Assembly: GCA_023428025.1 (NCBI GenBank)
Contig: JAEYZN010000002.1
Span: forward strand, 1 to 43,717
Direction: 5' to 3'
From: Bacillota bacterium
GTDB lineage: Bacteria; Bacillota; Clostridia; Christensenellales; SZUA-584
DNA length: 43,717 bases
In this document: positions 7,417 through 15,540 of the stretch, piece by piece
How positions within the stretch are numbered: position 1 is the first letter of the stretch
How the letters are laid out: the number at the start of each line of letters is the position of its first letter
Translations under genes and position numbers: made by a program
Notes under the pieces: generated by a model
Database searches by the model: none
Told to the model about the DNA's origin: nothing
Seen by the model: the letters and a program-made list of their open reading frames with translations, nothing else

Positions 7417-8469
7417 ATGCCCACACACACAAGAAGGATACGCCTGGGCGACGCCACGATCGGCGGCGGCAGCGATGTCCTGATACAATCGATGACCAAT
7501 GCGGATACGGCAGATGCGCAGGCGACGCTTATGCAGATCGACCGCCTGGAGGCGGCGGGCTGCGAAGCGGTTCGCTGCGCTTTTTATAGTGCGAAATGCG
7601 CTCCTGCTTTCAGGGAAATCAAAAAAGGCATGCGCGTGCCGCTGATTGCCGACGTGCATTTTGACCCCAAACTGGCCGTGCTGGCGATGGAAAACGGCGC
7701 GGACAAGGTGCGCATCAACCCCGGCAACCTGCGCGGCGACAAGGCGCTGGAGACGGTAGTGGCTTGTGCGAAGGCAAACAGCGCCGCGCTGCGCATTGGC
7801 GTGAACGCGGGATCTTTAGAGCCGGTGCTGCTGAAAAAGTACGGCAGCCCCACGGCGCAGGCACTGGCTGAAAGCGCCGTGAACTGGGTGCGCGCGGTAT
7901 ACGATATGGGTTTCGATAACGCTGTGGTGTCCATCAAAGCGTCGTCCGTGCCCGTCTGCGTTGAGGCCTGCCGCGACTTCTCAAAGATGTGCGACGCGCC
8001 GATGCACATCGGCATCACCGAGGCGGGCACATATGAAAGCGCCATTGTCAAATCCGCCGTGGGCGTGGGCGCGCTGCTGCTGGACGGCATCGGCGATACG
8101 GTACGCGTCTCCATCACGGGAGACCCGGTGCAGGAGGTGGACGCCGCCCGGCGCATACTGCAGAGCGCGGGTGTGCGGACGTTTTACCCGGAGGTCATCA
8201 GCTGCCCCACGTGCGCGAGAACCGGCATCAATGTGGCCGAATTAGCGGACAGGGTGCAGCATATACTGATATCGCTGGACAGGCCGGTGACGGCGGCGGT
8301 GATGGGCTGCGTGGTCAACGGGCCGGGCGAGGCGCGCCATGCCGACATCGGCATCGCGGGCGGCGGCAGCGGCAAGGCCGCGCTGTTTGCCAAGGGCGCG
8401 CTCATCGGCACATATCCGGAAGAGAGCATACTCGGCGTTTTTGCCGAATACATACAAACACATTTCTAG
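7417..8469 (+). CDS. ispG: (E)-4-hydroxy-3-methylbut-2-enyl-diphosphate synthase
   Basis: Penultimate MEP-pathway enzyme: reductively opens methylerythritol cyclodiphosphate to HMBPP using a [4Fe-4S] cluster. The 350-residue protein has the TIM-barrel part with IQSMTN (about residues 23-28), LIADVHFD and KVRINPGN, and a C-terminal cluster domain with Cys263 and Cys266 (SCPTCARTG), Cys298 (GCVVNGPGEA) and Glu305 as the fourth ligand. The ATG at 7417 lies 4 bases after the rseP stop, so translation is probably coupled; an upstream in-frame extension would run through the rseP coding sequence and is not homologous. It completes a dxr-rseP-ispG group that supplies isoprenoids, including the C55 carrier made by UppS. 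Confidence 0.96.
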   Translation: MPTHTRRIRLGDATIGGGSDVLIQSMTNADTADAQATLMQIDRLEAAGCEAVRCAFYSAKCAPAFREIKKGMRVPLIADVHFDPKLAVLAMENGADKVRINPGNLRGDKALETVVACAKANSAALRIGVNAGSLEPVLLKKYGSPTAQALAESAVNWVRAVYDMGFDNAVVSIKASSVPVCVEACRDFSKMCDAPMHIGITEAGTYESAIVKSAVGVGALLLDGIGDTVRVSITGDPVQEVDAARRILQSAGVRTFYPEVISCPTCARTGINVAELADRVQHILISLDRPVTAAVMGCVVNGPGEARHADIGIAGGGSGKAALFAKGALIGTYPEESILGVFAEYIQTHF

Positions 8470-8477
8470 GGGGCTGC

Positions 8478-11400
8478 GTGAAAAAGGCTGATTTTTTTTC
8501 CGCGCTGAAAAACAGCGTTGACATCGACGAGCGCTATGAGCTGAGCTTTGAAAAGGTGCAGCACGATGTCAAAAAAGGCGAATATCTGGTGCGCTTTCAC
8601 AGCCGATTGCTGCCCCCGCAACTCTATCTGTCTATCGAAAAATATATCGATCAAACCGTGGGATCAGCCGCACGGGTGATCATGCAGTACCGTGATGTGA
8701 CTGAAAGCGACAGCGACACGCTGTGCGCGCACATCCGCGAGCTGTGCACGGCAATGCGTCCTGCGCTCGCGCCGTTCATCAGCCGCGCCCTGATTACAGT
8801 CAAAGGAGACAAGCTGGCGGTCGACTTTCCTGAAGATTTCGGACAGGAGCTGTTCACGGCGCTGGGTCTCAGGGAGTATCTGACGGACTATATCAAACGC
8901 TGCTTTGGGCGGCGGATGACGATAACCGTGGGCAGCTGTGACCCGGCCATAGCGCCCGTTGTACCGCCGCCAATAGAGATAAAGCCGGAGGCGGCGCCGA
9001 AAAAACAGCCGAAAGCGCCGGAGCCGCCCAAAGAAAAGAAAGCGCCGGAGCCCGCCAAGAGCAAGGGTAAGGCGGAAGCAGAGCAGAAGCAGCAGCCTTC
9101 CTCTGTGATACACGGCAAGCCGGTGACGGGCGAGGCGGTGCCGATACGCAGCCTGACCGAGCTGACAGGCGCGTGCGTGGTCACCGGTCAGGTGACGGGC
9201 GTCGATTCGTTCGACATCAAAAAGGAAATGCGCGGCGGCAAGAAATCCATCGTGTCGTTCGGCGTGACGGACCTGTCGTCCACCGTGACGTGCAAGGCGT
9301 TTGTCGCGCAGGACAAAGCCGGCGAGATCAAAGCGCGGCTCAAGAAGGCGGAAGCGGTGCTTGTGGCCGGCAAGGCGGGATACGACACGTATGCCCGCGA
9401 GGTATGCGTCAGCGTCACCAGCATCGAGGAGACCAAAGCCGTCCGGCGCATGGACGAGGCGGAGGTCAAGCGCGTGGAGCTGCACCTACACACCAACATG
9501 AGCGCGCTCGACGGTATGGCGGACGAGGCAGACGTGGTGAAACGCGCCGCGGAGTTTGGACATGAAGCGGTGGCGATTACCGACCACGGCGTGGTGCAGG
9601 CGTTTCCGCGCGCGTTCGACGCTGCCAAAAAGCTGGGCGTCAAGGTGATATACGGCATGGAAGCGTATATGTTTGACGATACCGACGACCATTACGAGGA
9701 GACATTCGCGGACGAATACATCGTGTTTGACCTGGAGACGACGGGCTTCAATCCGCAAAACTGCGGCATCACCGAGATCGGCGCGGTGCGGCTGAGGCGT
9801 GGCGAGATCATTGATACGTTCAGCACCTTCGTCAACCCCGGCGAGCCCATCAGCCCGCAGATCACCGACCTGACGGGCATCACCGACACGATGGTGAAGG
9901 ATGCGCCGGACGCGGGCGAAGCGCTGCGCATGTTCAAGGACTATGCGGGCGATACGCCGCTGGCCGCGCACAACGCGCCCTTCGATATGAGCTTCATCCA
10001 AAAACACGGCTCAGACAACGGAATAACCTTCGACAACAAATGTCTGGACACGCTATGGCTGATCAAGAGGACGTTCCCCGGCCACAAGTCGTACAGCCTT
10101 GGCAAGCTGGCGAAAGAGTTCGGCATCGAGCTGCGCCACCACCGCGCGCTGGACGACGCGACGGCCACCGCGAAGCTGATGGCCAGGTGCTTCGAAACGG
10201 CAGGCAAGCCCAAGGAACACGCGCTGACGGACGAGAAGAACATCCACACCAACCACATCATATTGCTGTGCCGCAACGCGACAGGGCTGTTCAACCTATA
10301 TAAGCTGGTGTCCGAGTCTCACCTCAACCATTTTTACAGAAAGCCGCGCGTGCCCAAATCCCTGCTGATCCGGCACCGGGAAGGGCTGATTATCGGCAGC
10401 GCGTGCGAGCAGGGCGAGCTGATACAGGCGATACTGCGGTTTGCCTCGGACGGTGAACTCAAGTACATTGCGAAGTTCTACGACTATCTGGAGATACAGC
10501 CGGACGGCAACAACGCGTTCATGGTGCGCGAGGGCCGCTTTAAGACGATGGAGGGCGTGCGCGACATCACGCGGCGCATCGTGAAGCTGGGCGAAGAGCT
10601 GGGGCTGCCGGTGGCGGCCACCTGCGACGCGCATTTCATCGAGCCGCAGGATGAGTATTTCCGGCGCATACTGATGCACGGCCAGAAGTTTTCCGACGCG
10701 GACAACCAGGCGCCGCTTTACTTCCGCACCACGGCGGAGATGCTGGCGGAGTTTTCATACCTCGGCAAGGAGAAGGCGCGCGAGGTGGTCATCGACGTCC
10801 CGCGGGCCATCGCGGCGCAGGTGGAGAAGATCCAGCTGCTGCCCGACGACACCGCGATGCCGGTGATCCCCAACGCGGCGGAAATGCTGGAGAAGATGTG
10901 TTACGAGAACGCCCGCCAGCAATACGGCGATCCGCTGCCCAAGATCGTGGAGGAGCGTCTCGCTTTCGAGCTGGACAACATCATCCGGCACGGCTATTCC
11001 GTGCTGTACTATATCGCCTATGAGCTGGTGCACCACTCGCTGGAGGATGGCTATCTGGTGGGGTCGCGCGGGTCTGTCGGCTCGTCGCTGGCGGCCACGA
11101 TGGCGGGCATCACCGAGGTGAACGGCCTGCAGCCTCATTACTACTGTCCGAATTGCCATTGGTGCGACTTTGACATCGACACCGAGGCGTACGCCTGCGG
11201 GCCCGACCTGCCGCTAAAAGCCTGTCCGCAGTGCGGCACGGACTGCAAGCGGGACGGCTACGGTATCCCGTTCGCGACATTCCTTGGCATCAACGCGGAC
11301 AAGGTGCCGGATATCGACCTCAACTTCTCGGGCGTTTACCAGCCCGAGGCGCATAAGTTCATTTTGCAGTATTTCGGCGAGGACCGCGTGTTCCGCGCGG

Positions 11401-12731
11401 GCACCATCAGCAGCGTCAAGGAGCAGACGGCGTACGGTTTCGTGAAGAACTATCTTCAGGAGAAGAACATCGTGGCGAGCCGTGCCGAGATCGACCGGCT
11501 GACCAAGGGCGTATCCGGCACCAAACGTACGACAGGCCAGCACCCCGGCGGCCTCGTCATATTGCCGGCCGGACGCGATATCCATGAATTCACGCCCGTG
11601 CAATATCCCGCCAACGACCCGGAAGCGGGCAGCGTGACGACGCATTATAACTTCAACTCGCTGCATGACCGGCTGGTGAAGCTGGATATACTCGGCCACG
11701 ACGACCCGACGGCGCTGCGCATGCTGCAGGATATAACGGGCATCGCCCCCAAGGAGGTGCCCATCAACGATGAGGAAACACTCTCGCTTTTCCGCACCAC
11801 CAAGGCGCTGGGCATTGAGCCGGAGCAGATACTGGGCTGTCAGGTGGGCAGCCTCGGCATCCCCGAGTTCGGCACCAAGTTTGTGCGGCAGATGCTGGTG
11901 GACACGCAGCCCACGACCATCGGCGAGCTGGTCCGCATCGCGGGCCTGTCGCACGGCACAGACGTGTGGCTGAACAACGCGCAGGAGCTGGTCATGAACG
12001 GGACGGCGAACCTGCGCCAGGTCATCTGCACGCGCGACGACATCATGAATTATCTCGTGGCCCGCGGCATGGACGCGACCGAAGCGTTCTATATCATGGA
12101 ATCCGTCCGCAAGGGCAAGGGCTTAAAGGACGACTGGGAGAAGGACATGCGCGCGCTGCCGGTGCCCGAGTGGTTCATCGGCTCGTGCAAAAAGATCAAG
12201 TATATGTTTCCGCGGGCGCATGCTGTGGCCTATGTGATGATGTCGTTGCGCATCGCCTATTTCAAGGTGCACCACCCGCGCGCGTTTTACGCGACGTATT
12301 TCTCCGTCCGCGCGGATAATCTGGACGCGAAATACCTGCACTCCGGCGAACAGGTGCGTCAGCGTATCGCTTCCATCGAGGTGCAGGGCAAGGCGGCTTC
12401 CGCGCTGGATCAGTCGCAGCTGACGATACTCGAGGTGGCGCTTGAGATGTTTGAACGCGGTATCGACTTTCTGCCGCCTGATCTGTATAAATCGGACGCG
12501 ACGAACTGCACCATAGAGCCGGAGGGCATCCGGCTTCCGTTTACCGCTATGGGCGGTACCGGCGAGTCGGCGGCGAAGGGCATTGTGCGCGCAAGAGAGC
12601 ATGGGGAGTTCCTGTCCATCGAAGACCTGAAAAGCCGGTCGGGCATATCCAGCGCGGTGATAACCAAGTTGGAGGAAAACGGCTGTCTGGCTGGTCTGCT
12701 CAAGAGCAATCAGATCAGTCTGTTTGATTAA
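8478..12731 (+). CDS. polC: DNA polymerase III alpha subunit, Gram-positive PolC type
   Basis: Main replicative polymerase of Bacillota, with built-in 3'-5' proofreading. The 1417-residue length is normal (about 1430). In order: N-terminal domain; a Pro/Lys/Glu-rich linker around residues 170-215; an OB-fold nucleic-acid domain (TGACVVTGQVTG onward); first part of the PHP domain (HLHTNMSALDG at about 335, AITDHGVV); inserted DnaQ-like exonuclease with FDLETTG (Asp418, Glu420), NAPFD and HRALDD (His555, Asp559); remainder of PHP; then the polymerase with SRGSVGSSLAA (about 862), a Cys-rich zinc module (from Cys890) and the catalytic PDIDLNF (Asp945, Asp947). The start is GTG at 8478 with TAGGGGG 5-10 bases before it; reading further upstream enters ispG. 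Confidence 0.97.
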   Translation: MKKADFFSALKNSVDIDERYELSFEKVQHDVKKGEYLVRFHSRLLPPQLYLSIEKYIDQTVGSAARVIMQYRDVTESDSDTLCAHIRELCTAMRPALAPFISRALITVKGDKLAVDFPEDFGQELFTALGLREYLTDYIKRCFGRRMTITVGSCDPAIAPVVPPPIEIKPEAAPKKQPKAPEPPKEKKAPEPAKSKGKAEAEQKQQPSSVIHGKPVTGEAVPIRSLTELTGACVVTGQVTGVDSFDIKKEMRGGKKSIVSFGVTDLSSTVTCKAFVAQDKAGEIKARLKKAEAVLVAGKAGYDTYAREVCVSVTSIEETKAVRRMDEAEVKRVELHLHTNMSALDGMADEADVVKRAAEFGHEAVAITDHGVVQAFPRAFDAAKKLGVKVIYGMEAYMFDDTDDHYEETFADEYIVFDLETTGFNPQNCGITEIGAVRLRRGEIIDTFSTFVNPGEPISPQITDLTGITDTMVKDAPDAGEALRMFKDYAGDTPLAAHNAPFDMSFIQKHGSDNGITFDNKCLDTLWLIKRTFPGHKSYSLGKLAKEFGIELRHHRALDDATATAKLMARCFETAGKPKEHALTDEKNIHTNHIILLCRNATGLFNLYKLVSESHLNHFYRKPRVPKSLLIRHREGLIIGSACEQGELIQAILRFASDGELKYIAKFYDYLEIQPDGNNAFMVREGRFKTMEGVRDITRRIVKLGEELGLPVAATCDAHFIEPQDEYFRRILMHGQKFSDADNQAPLYFRTTAEMLAEFSYLGKEKAREVVIDVPRAIAAQVEKIQLLPDDTAMPVIPNAAEMLEKMCYENARQQYGDPLPKIVEERLAFELDNIIRHGYSVLYYIAYELVHHSLEDGYLVGSRGSVGSSLAATMAGITEVNGLQPHYYCPNCHWCDFDIDTEAYACGPDLPLKACPQCGTDCKRDGYGIPFATFLGINADKVPDIDLNFSGVYQPEAHKFILQYFGEDRVFRAGTISSVKEQTAYGFVKNYLQEKNIVASRAEIDRLTKGVSGTKRTTGQHPGGLVILPAGRDIHEFTPVQYPANDPEAGSVTTHYNFNSLHDRLVKLDILGHDDPTALRMLQDITGIAPKEVPINDEETLSLFRTTKALGIEPEQILGCQVGSLGIPEFGTKFVRQMLVDTQPTTIGELVRIAGLSHGTDVWLNNAQELVMNGTANLRQVICTRDDIMNYLVARGMDATEAFYIMESVRKGKGLKDDWEKDMRALPVPEWFIGSCKKIKYMFPRAHAVAYVMMSLRIAYFKVHHPRAFYATYFSVRADNLDAKYLHSGEQVRQRIASIEVQGKAASALDQSQLTILEVALEMFERGIDFLPPDLYKSDATNCTIEPEGIRLPFTAMGGTGESAAKGIVRAREHGEFLSIEDLKSRSGISSAVITKLEENGCLAGLLKSNQISLFD

Positions 12732-12959
12732 AAACAACTGTATTTATAGACAATGGGGTTTAAAGCGACGAATACTTGAGTATTTATCGCTTATTTATCG
12801 TTCAACCGACACTCAAGCAGAAATATACTACTATTGAATCAAGAATCAATTTTGATTTATTTTTCACAAAGAGATATGATAGTTCCAATTTCGTTTTTAT
12901 GAGACTTATACGGCTTTACGAGGCCGTTATAATAATTTAAATTTAAGAAAGGGTATATT
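12732..12959 (+). other. AT-rich intergenic region between polC and mdh
   Basis: 228 bases without a gene and clearly more AT-rich than its surroundings. It holds an imperfect hairpin (12763-12768 with 12787-12792, inner 12772-12776 with 12779-12783) that may end the polC transcript, a small AATCAA-TT-TTGATT palindrome near 12845-12860, and a perfect TATAAT (12928-12933) that is probably the mdh -10 box. Confidence 0.5.
12905..12933 (+). promoter_or_regulatory. probable promoter of mdh-malic enzyme
   Basis: A perfect -10 TATAAT lies at 12928-12933. The only -35 candidate at 17-base spacing is the weak CTTATA (12905-12910), so an activator or an unusual -35 is possible. The predicted start is near 12940, about 20 bases before the ATG, with AAAGGG as ribosome-binding site. 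Confidence 0.45.
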
Positions 12960-13925
12960 ATGAACACTGCCACAAACAAGAGCAAGGTTGTCGTCGTGGG
13001 CGCGGGCAAAGTGGGTGCGAGCGTCGCGTATACCATTATGATGAACAACTTAACGTCCGAGATCGTGCTCGTGGACGTGGACCGGGGCAAAGCGCGCGGT
13101 GAAGCGCTGGATATCAGCCACGGTATCGCCTACTTCAAACAGCTGACCATCCGTGATGGAGATTTTTCTGATTGCGCAGACGCGGATGTTATCGTGATCA
13201 CCGCGGGCATACCGCGCCAGCCGGGCCAGACGCGCATTGACCTGGCACGGACAAATGTCGCCGTCACGCGCGACATCGTCAGGCGCATTATGGAACACGC
13301 AAGCAACCCGCTGTTCGTGGTGATATCCAATCCGGTGGATGTGCTGACGTACATCGTCCAGAAGGAAAGCGGACTTCCGGCCAGCCGCGTTATCGGGTCG
13401 GGCACCACACTGGATACCGGACGTTTCCGTTATCTTTTGAGCCAGCATTGCAAGGTGGACGTCCGCAACGTGCACGCCTACATCATTGGCGAGCATGGCG
13501 ACAGCGAAGTGCCGGTATGGAGCCGCGCGTCCATCGCGTCCAAGCCGTTTGACGAATACTGCGAGGACTGCCCGCGCCGTTGCCTGAAGATCAACCGCCA
13601 GCAGATTTTCGAACAGACGCGCGACGCCGGTGCGGAGATCATCAAGCTCAAAGGCGCCACGTTCTATGGCGTTGCGCTGGCGGCTACCCGTATCGTGGGC
13701 GCGATCATGGGCGACGAGAACTCGGTGCTGACCGTGTCTTCCGTGCTGGACGGCAACTACGGCATCAAAGATGTGGCCCTCAGCCTGCCGTGCATCGTCA
13801 ACCGGAACGGTATCGACCGTTACTTGAATATCCGCATGAACGACGAAGAGCTGGCGCTGCTCGGCGAGTCGGCCGAGAAGCTCAAGGCCGTGCTGAGCGA
13901 AGTGTACGAGCCTGCTGATAAATAG
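12960..13925 (+). CDS. mdh: LDH-family 2-hydroxyacid dehydrogenase, predicted malate dehydrogenase
   Basis: NAD-dependent oxidoreductase of the lactate/malate dehydrogenase superfamily, 321 residues. Overall the sequence is LDH-like: GAGKVG nucleotide loop (14-19), Asp39 for NAD preference, SNPVDVLT (123-130), GTTLDTGRFRYLL with Asp152 and Arg155, and VHAYIIGEHGDSEVPVW with catalytic His179. However, the specificity loop reads TAGIPRQPGQTR, placing Arg86 at the position that is Gln102 in lactate dehydrogenases and Arg in malate dehydrogenases; Arg92 is the catalytic loop arginine. That substitution is known to switch B. stearothermophilus LDH to oxaloacetate. The following gene is malic enzyme, 20 bases downstream, which fits malate as the metabolite. 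Three cysteines (201, 204, 208) cluster near the active-site loop. An automatic pipeline may call it L-lactate dehydrogenase. Confidence 0.8.
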   Translation: MNTATNKSKVVVVGAGKVGASVAYTIMMNNLTSEIVLVDVDRGKARGEALDISHGIAYFKQLTIRDGDFSDCADADVIVITAGIPRQPGQTRIDLARTNVAVTRDIVRRIMEHASNPLFVVISNPVDVLTYIVQKESGLPASRVIGSGTTLDTGRFRYLLSQHCKVDVRNVHAYIIGEHGDSEVPVWSRASIASKPFDEYCEDCPRRCLKINRQQIFEQTRDAGAEIIKLKGATFYGVALAATRIVGAIMGDENSVLTVSSVLDGNYGIKDVALSLPCIVNRNGIDRYLNIRMNDEELALLGESAEKLKAVLSEVYEPADK

Positions 13926-13945
13926 TCTATAAGGAAGGAAGACGA

Positions 13946-15118
13946 ATGAATATACAGGAAGAGTCGTTGCTCGCTCATGAGCAATGGAAGGGTAAGATAG
14001 AAGTTATCAGTACCGTACCCGTGAAAGACAAGCATGACCTGTCCGTGGCGTATACGCCGGGCGTGGCGGAGCCGTGCCTTAAGATATCCGAAAACGCGGA
14101 CCTGTCGTATGTGTATACCCGCCGCTGGAATCTCGTCGCGGTGGTGACGGACGGCACCGCGGTGCTGGGTCTGGGCGACATCGGCCCCGAAGCGGGCATG
14201 CCGGTGATGGAAGGCAAGTGCGTGCTGTTCAAAACGTTTGGCGACGTGGACGCCTTCCCGCTGTGCGTTCGCAGCAAGAACGTGGACGATATCGTGAACA
14301 CGGTGCGGCTGCTGGCCGGCAGCTTCGGCGGTATCAACCTGGAAGACATCTCCGCGCCGCGCTGTTTTGAGATCGAACAGAAGCTGAAAGAGGTCTGCGA
14401 TATCCCGGTTTTCCATGACGACCAGCACGGCACGGCGGTGGTCACCGCTGCGGCGATGATCAATGCGATGAAGCTCACAGGACGCAAGATCGAGGAGCAG
14501 GAATGTGTTGTCTCCGGCGCGGGCGCGGCTGGCGTGGCGGTCACCAAGCTGCTGATGAGCATGGGCCTTCGGAACGTGATCCTTTGCGATACCAAAGGCG
14601 CGATCTATGAGGGCCGGGCAGATCTCAACCCATTCAAGCAGGAGATGGCAAAGATCAGCAACCGCGAGATGAAGAAGGGTTCTCTTGAAGACGTCATCAA
14701 AGGAGCGGATATTTTCATCGGCGTTTCCGCGCCGGGAATCGTCTCTCAGGACATGGTACGCAGCATGAATCCGAATCCGCTTATCTTCGCGATGAGCAAC
14801 CCGACGCCGGAGATTATGCCCGACCTCGCAAAGGATGCCGGCGCGGCGGTGGTGGGAACGGGCCGCAGCGACTTTGCCAACCAAATCAACAACGTGCTCG
14901 CGTTTCCCGGCATATTCCGCGGTGCTCTGGATGTGCGCGCCAGCGATATCAACGACGCGATGAAGATCGCCGCGGCTTACGCGATTGCGGACCTTATCAC
15001 GGACGACGAGCTGAACCCGGATTACATCATCCCCGCGCCGTTTGACCCGCGCGTGGGCCCGGCGGTGGCCAAAGCGGTGGCCAAAGCTGCCAAGGATTCC
15101 GGCGTAGCGCGTATATAA
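13946..15118 (+). CDS. Malic enzyme, NAD(P)-dependent, decarboxylating
   Basis: Oxidatively decarboxylates L-malate to pyruvate and CO2, reducing NAD(P)+. The 390-residue protein is the short bacterial form without the phosphotransacetylase-like extension. Landmarks are AYTPGVAEPC with the catalytic Tyr36, MEGK with Lys91, NLEDISAPRC with metal ligands Glu133 and Asp134, PVFHDDQHGTA (Asp158, Asp159), the Rossmann loop GAGAAG (191-196) and AMSNPTPE near the end. Cofactor choice (NAD or NADP) cannot be settled by eye. AAGGAAGGAA precedes the ATG. It is paired with the predicted malate dehydrogenase, and a strong terminator follows, so the two form one operon. Together they would convert oxaloacetate to pyruvate by way of malate. 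Confidence 0.94.
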   Translation: MNIQEESLLAHEQWKGKIEVISTVPVKDKHDLSVAYTPGVAEPCLKISENADLSYVYTRRWNLVAVVTDGTAVLGLGDIGPEAGMPVMEGKCVLFKTFGDVDAFPLCVRSKNVDDIVNTVRLLAGSFGGINLEDISAPRCFEIEQKLKEVCDIPVFHDDQHGTAVVTAAAMINAMKLTGRKIEEQECVVSGAGAAGVAVTKLLMSMGLRNVILCDTKGAIYEGRADLNPFKQEMAKISNREMKKGSLEDVIKGADIFIGVSAPGIVSQDMVRSMNPNPLIFAMSNPTPEIMPDLAKDAGAAVVGTGRSDFANQINNVLAFPGIFRGALDVRASDINDAMKIAAAYAIADLITDDELNPDYIIPAPFDPRVGPAVAKAVAKAAKDSGVARI

Positions 15119-15137
15119 TTTAGCTGAAGGCTCACTG

Positions 15138-15168
15138 GGCGTCTGCTTAAAAGGCAGACGCCTTTTTC
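15138..15168 (+). terminator. intrinsic terminator of mdh-malic enzyme
   Basis: GGCGTCTGC (15138-15146) pairs perfectly with GCAGACGCC (15154-15162), followed by TTTTTC. Strong rho-independent terminator. Confidence 0.92.
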
Positions 15169-15290
15169 ATGGGATGGTTTACGGTGTCGGGACGCTCAAA
15201 AATATCTATTATTGAAGCAAGCCATAAGAAGAGCCGTACCTCGGTGCGGTTCAAATCATTCTGGTACTTGGGCGATGCGGCATGCATGTC

Positions 15291-15330
15291 GGAATATGCT
15301 GGCCCGTGTTGGAATATGTTGGCCCGTGTT
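15291..15330 (+). repeat. two tandem copies of a 20-bp unit
   Basis: The unit beginning GGAATATG and ending CCCGTGTT occurs at 15291-15310 and 15311-15330 with a single C/T difference. The second copy abuts the -35 box of the promoter at 15332. It may be a duplicated regulator site or a slippage product. Confidence 0.85.
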
Positions 15331-15331
15331 G

Positions 15332-15360
15332 TTGACTATTGCAGAGGCCACATATATAAT
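15332..15360 (+). promoter_or_regulatory. sigma-A promoter upstream of recJ
   Basis: TTGACT (15332-15337) and a perfect TATAAT (15355-15360) with 17-base spacing. The predicted start is near 15367, about 175 nt before recJ. Confidence 0.85.
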
Positions 15361-15482
15361 GAAATAAGTTTTCCGATCTGGGCAAGCCTGGCCAAATGCA
15401 AAAGTGGCCAAGACCGCAGCGCGTTTGGGAAAAGGACCTTCAAAGGCTAAGGTATAATATCAATGTAAATCTGCGAGGATTT

Positions 15483-15513
15483 AAAGCCTTTCCCGGTTTC
15501 GGGAGAGGCTTTT
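15483..15513 (+). terminator. hairpin in the recJ leader, possible terminator or attenuator
   Basis: AAAGCCT-T-TCCCG (15483-15495) pairs with CGGGA-G-AGGCTTT (15500-15512) through one T-G wobble and a 4-base loop, ending in TTTTC. It could terminate a transcript of roughly 145 nt from the promoter at 15332-15360, or attenuate recJ. Confidence 0.5.
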
Positions 15514-15540
15514 CAAGTATTCTTTTGAAAGGATGGCGGC

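Larger units (their letters stand above)
15169..15540 (+). other. gene-free region upstream of recJ
   Basis: 372 bases with no recognisable gene. A 93-codon open frame (15169-15450) has no ribosome-binding site and no recognisable similarity. The stretch contains a 20-bp tandem duplication (15291-15330), an excellent promoter (15332-15360) and a hairpin (15483-15513) shortly before recJ. The promoter could simply drive recJ with a leader of about 175 nt, or a small RNA ending at the hairpin. Confidence 0.6.

Noticed and set aside
12860..12875. Possible Rex operator near the mdh promoter (TTCACAAA)
   Set aside because: Only one half-site; the palindromic partner is missing.
15291..15330. CRISPR array
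   Set aside because: Only two adjacent copies without spacers and no cas genes anywhere in the window.
15169..15450. 93-codon open frame in the recJ upstream region
   Set aside because: No ribosome-binding site, no recognisable similarity, starts next to a terminator T-run and spans the tandem repeat and promoter.
15453..15458. Second TATAAT before recJ
   Set aside because: No -35-like hexamer at 16-18 bases upstream; the promoter at 15332-15360 is far better.
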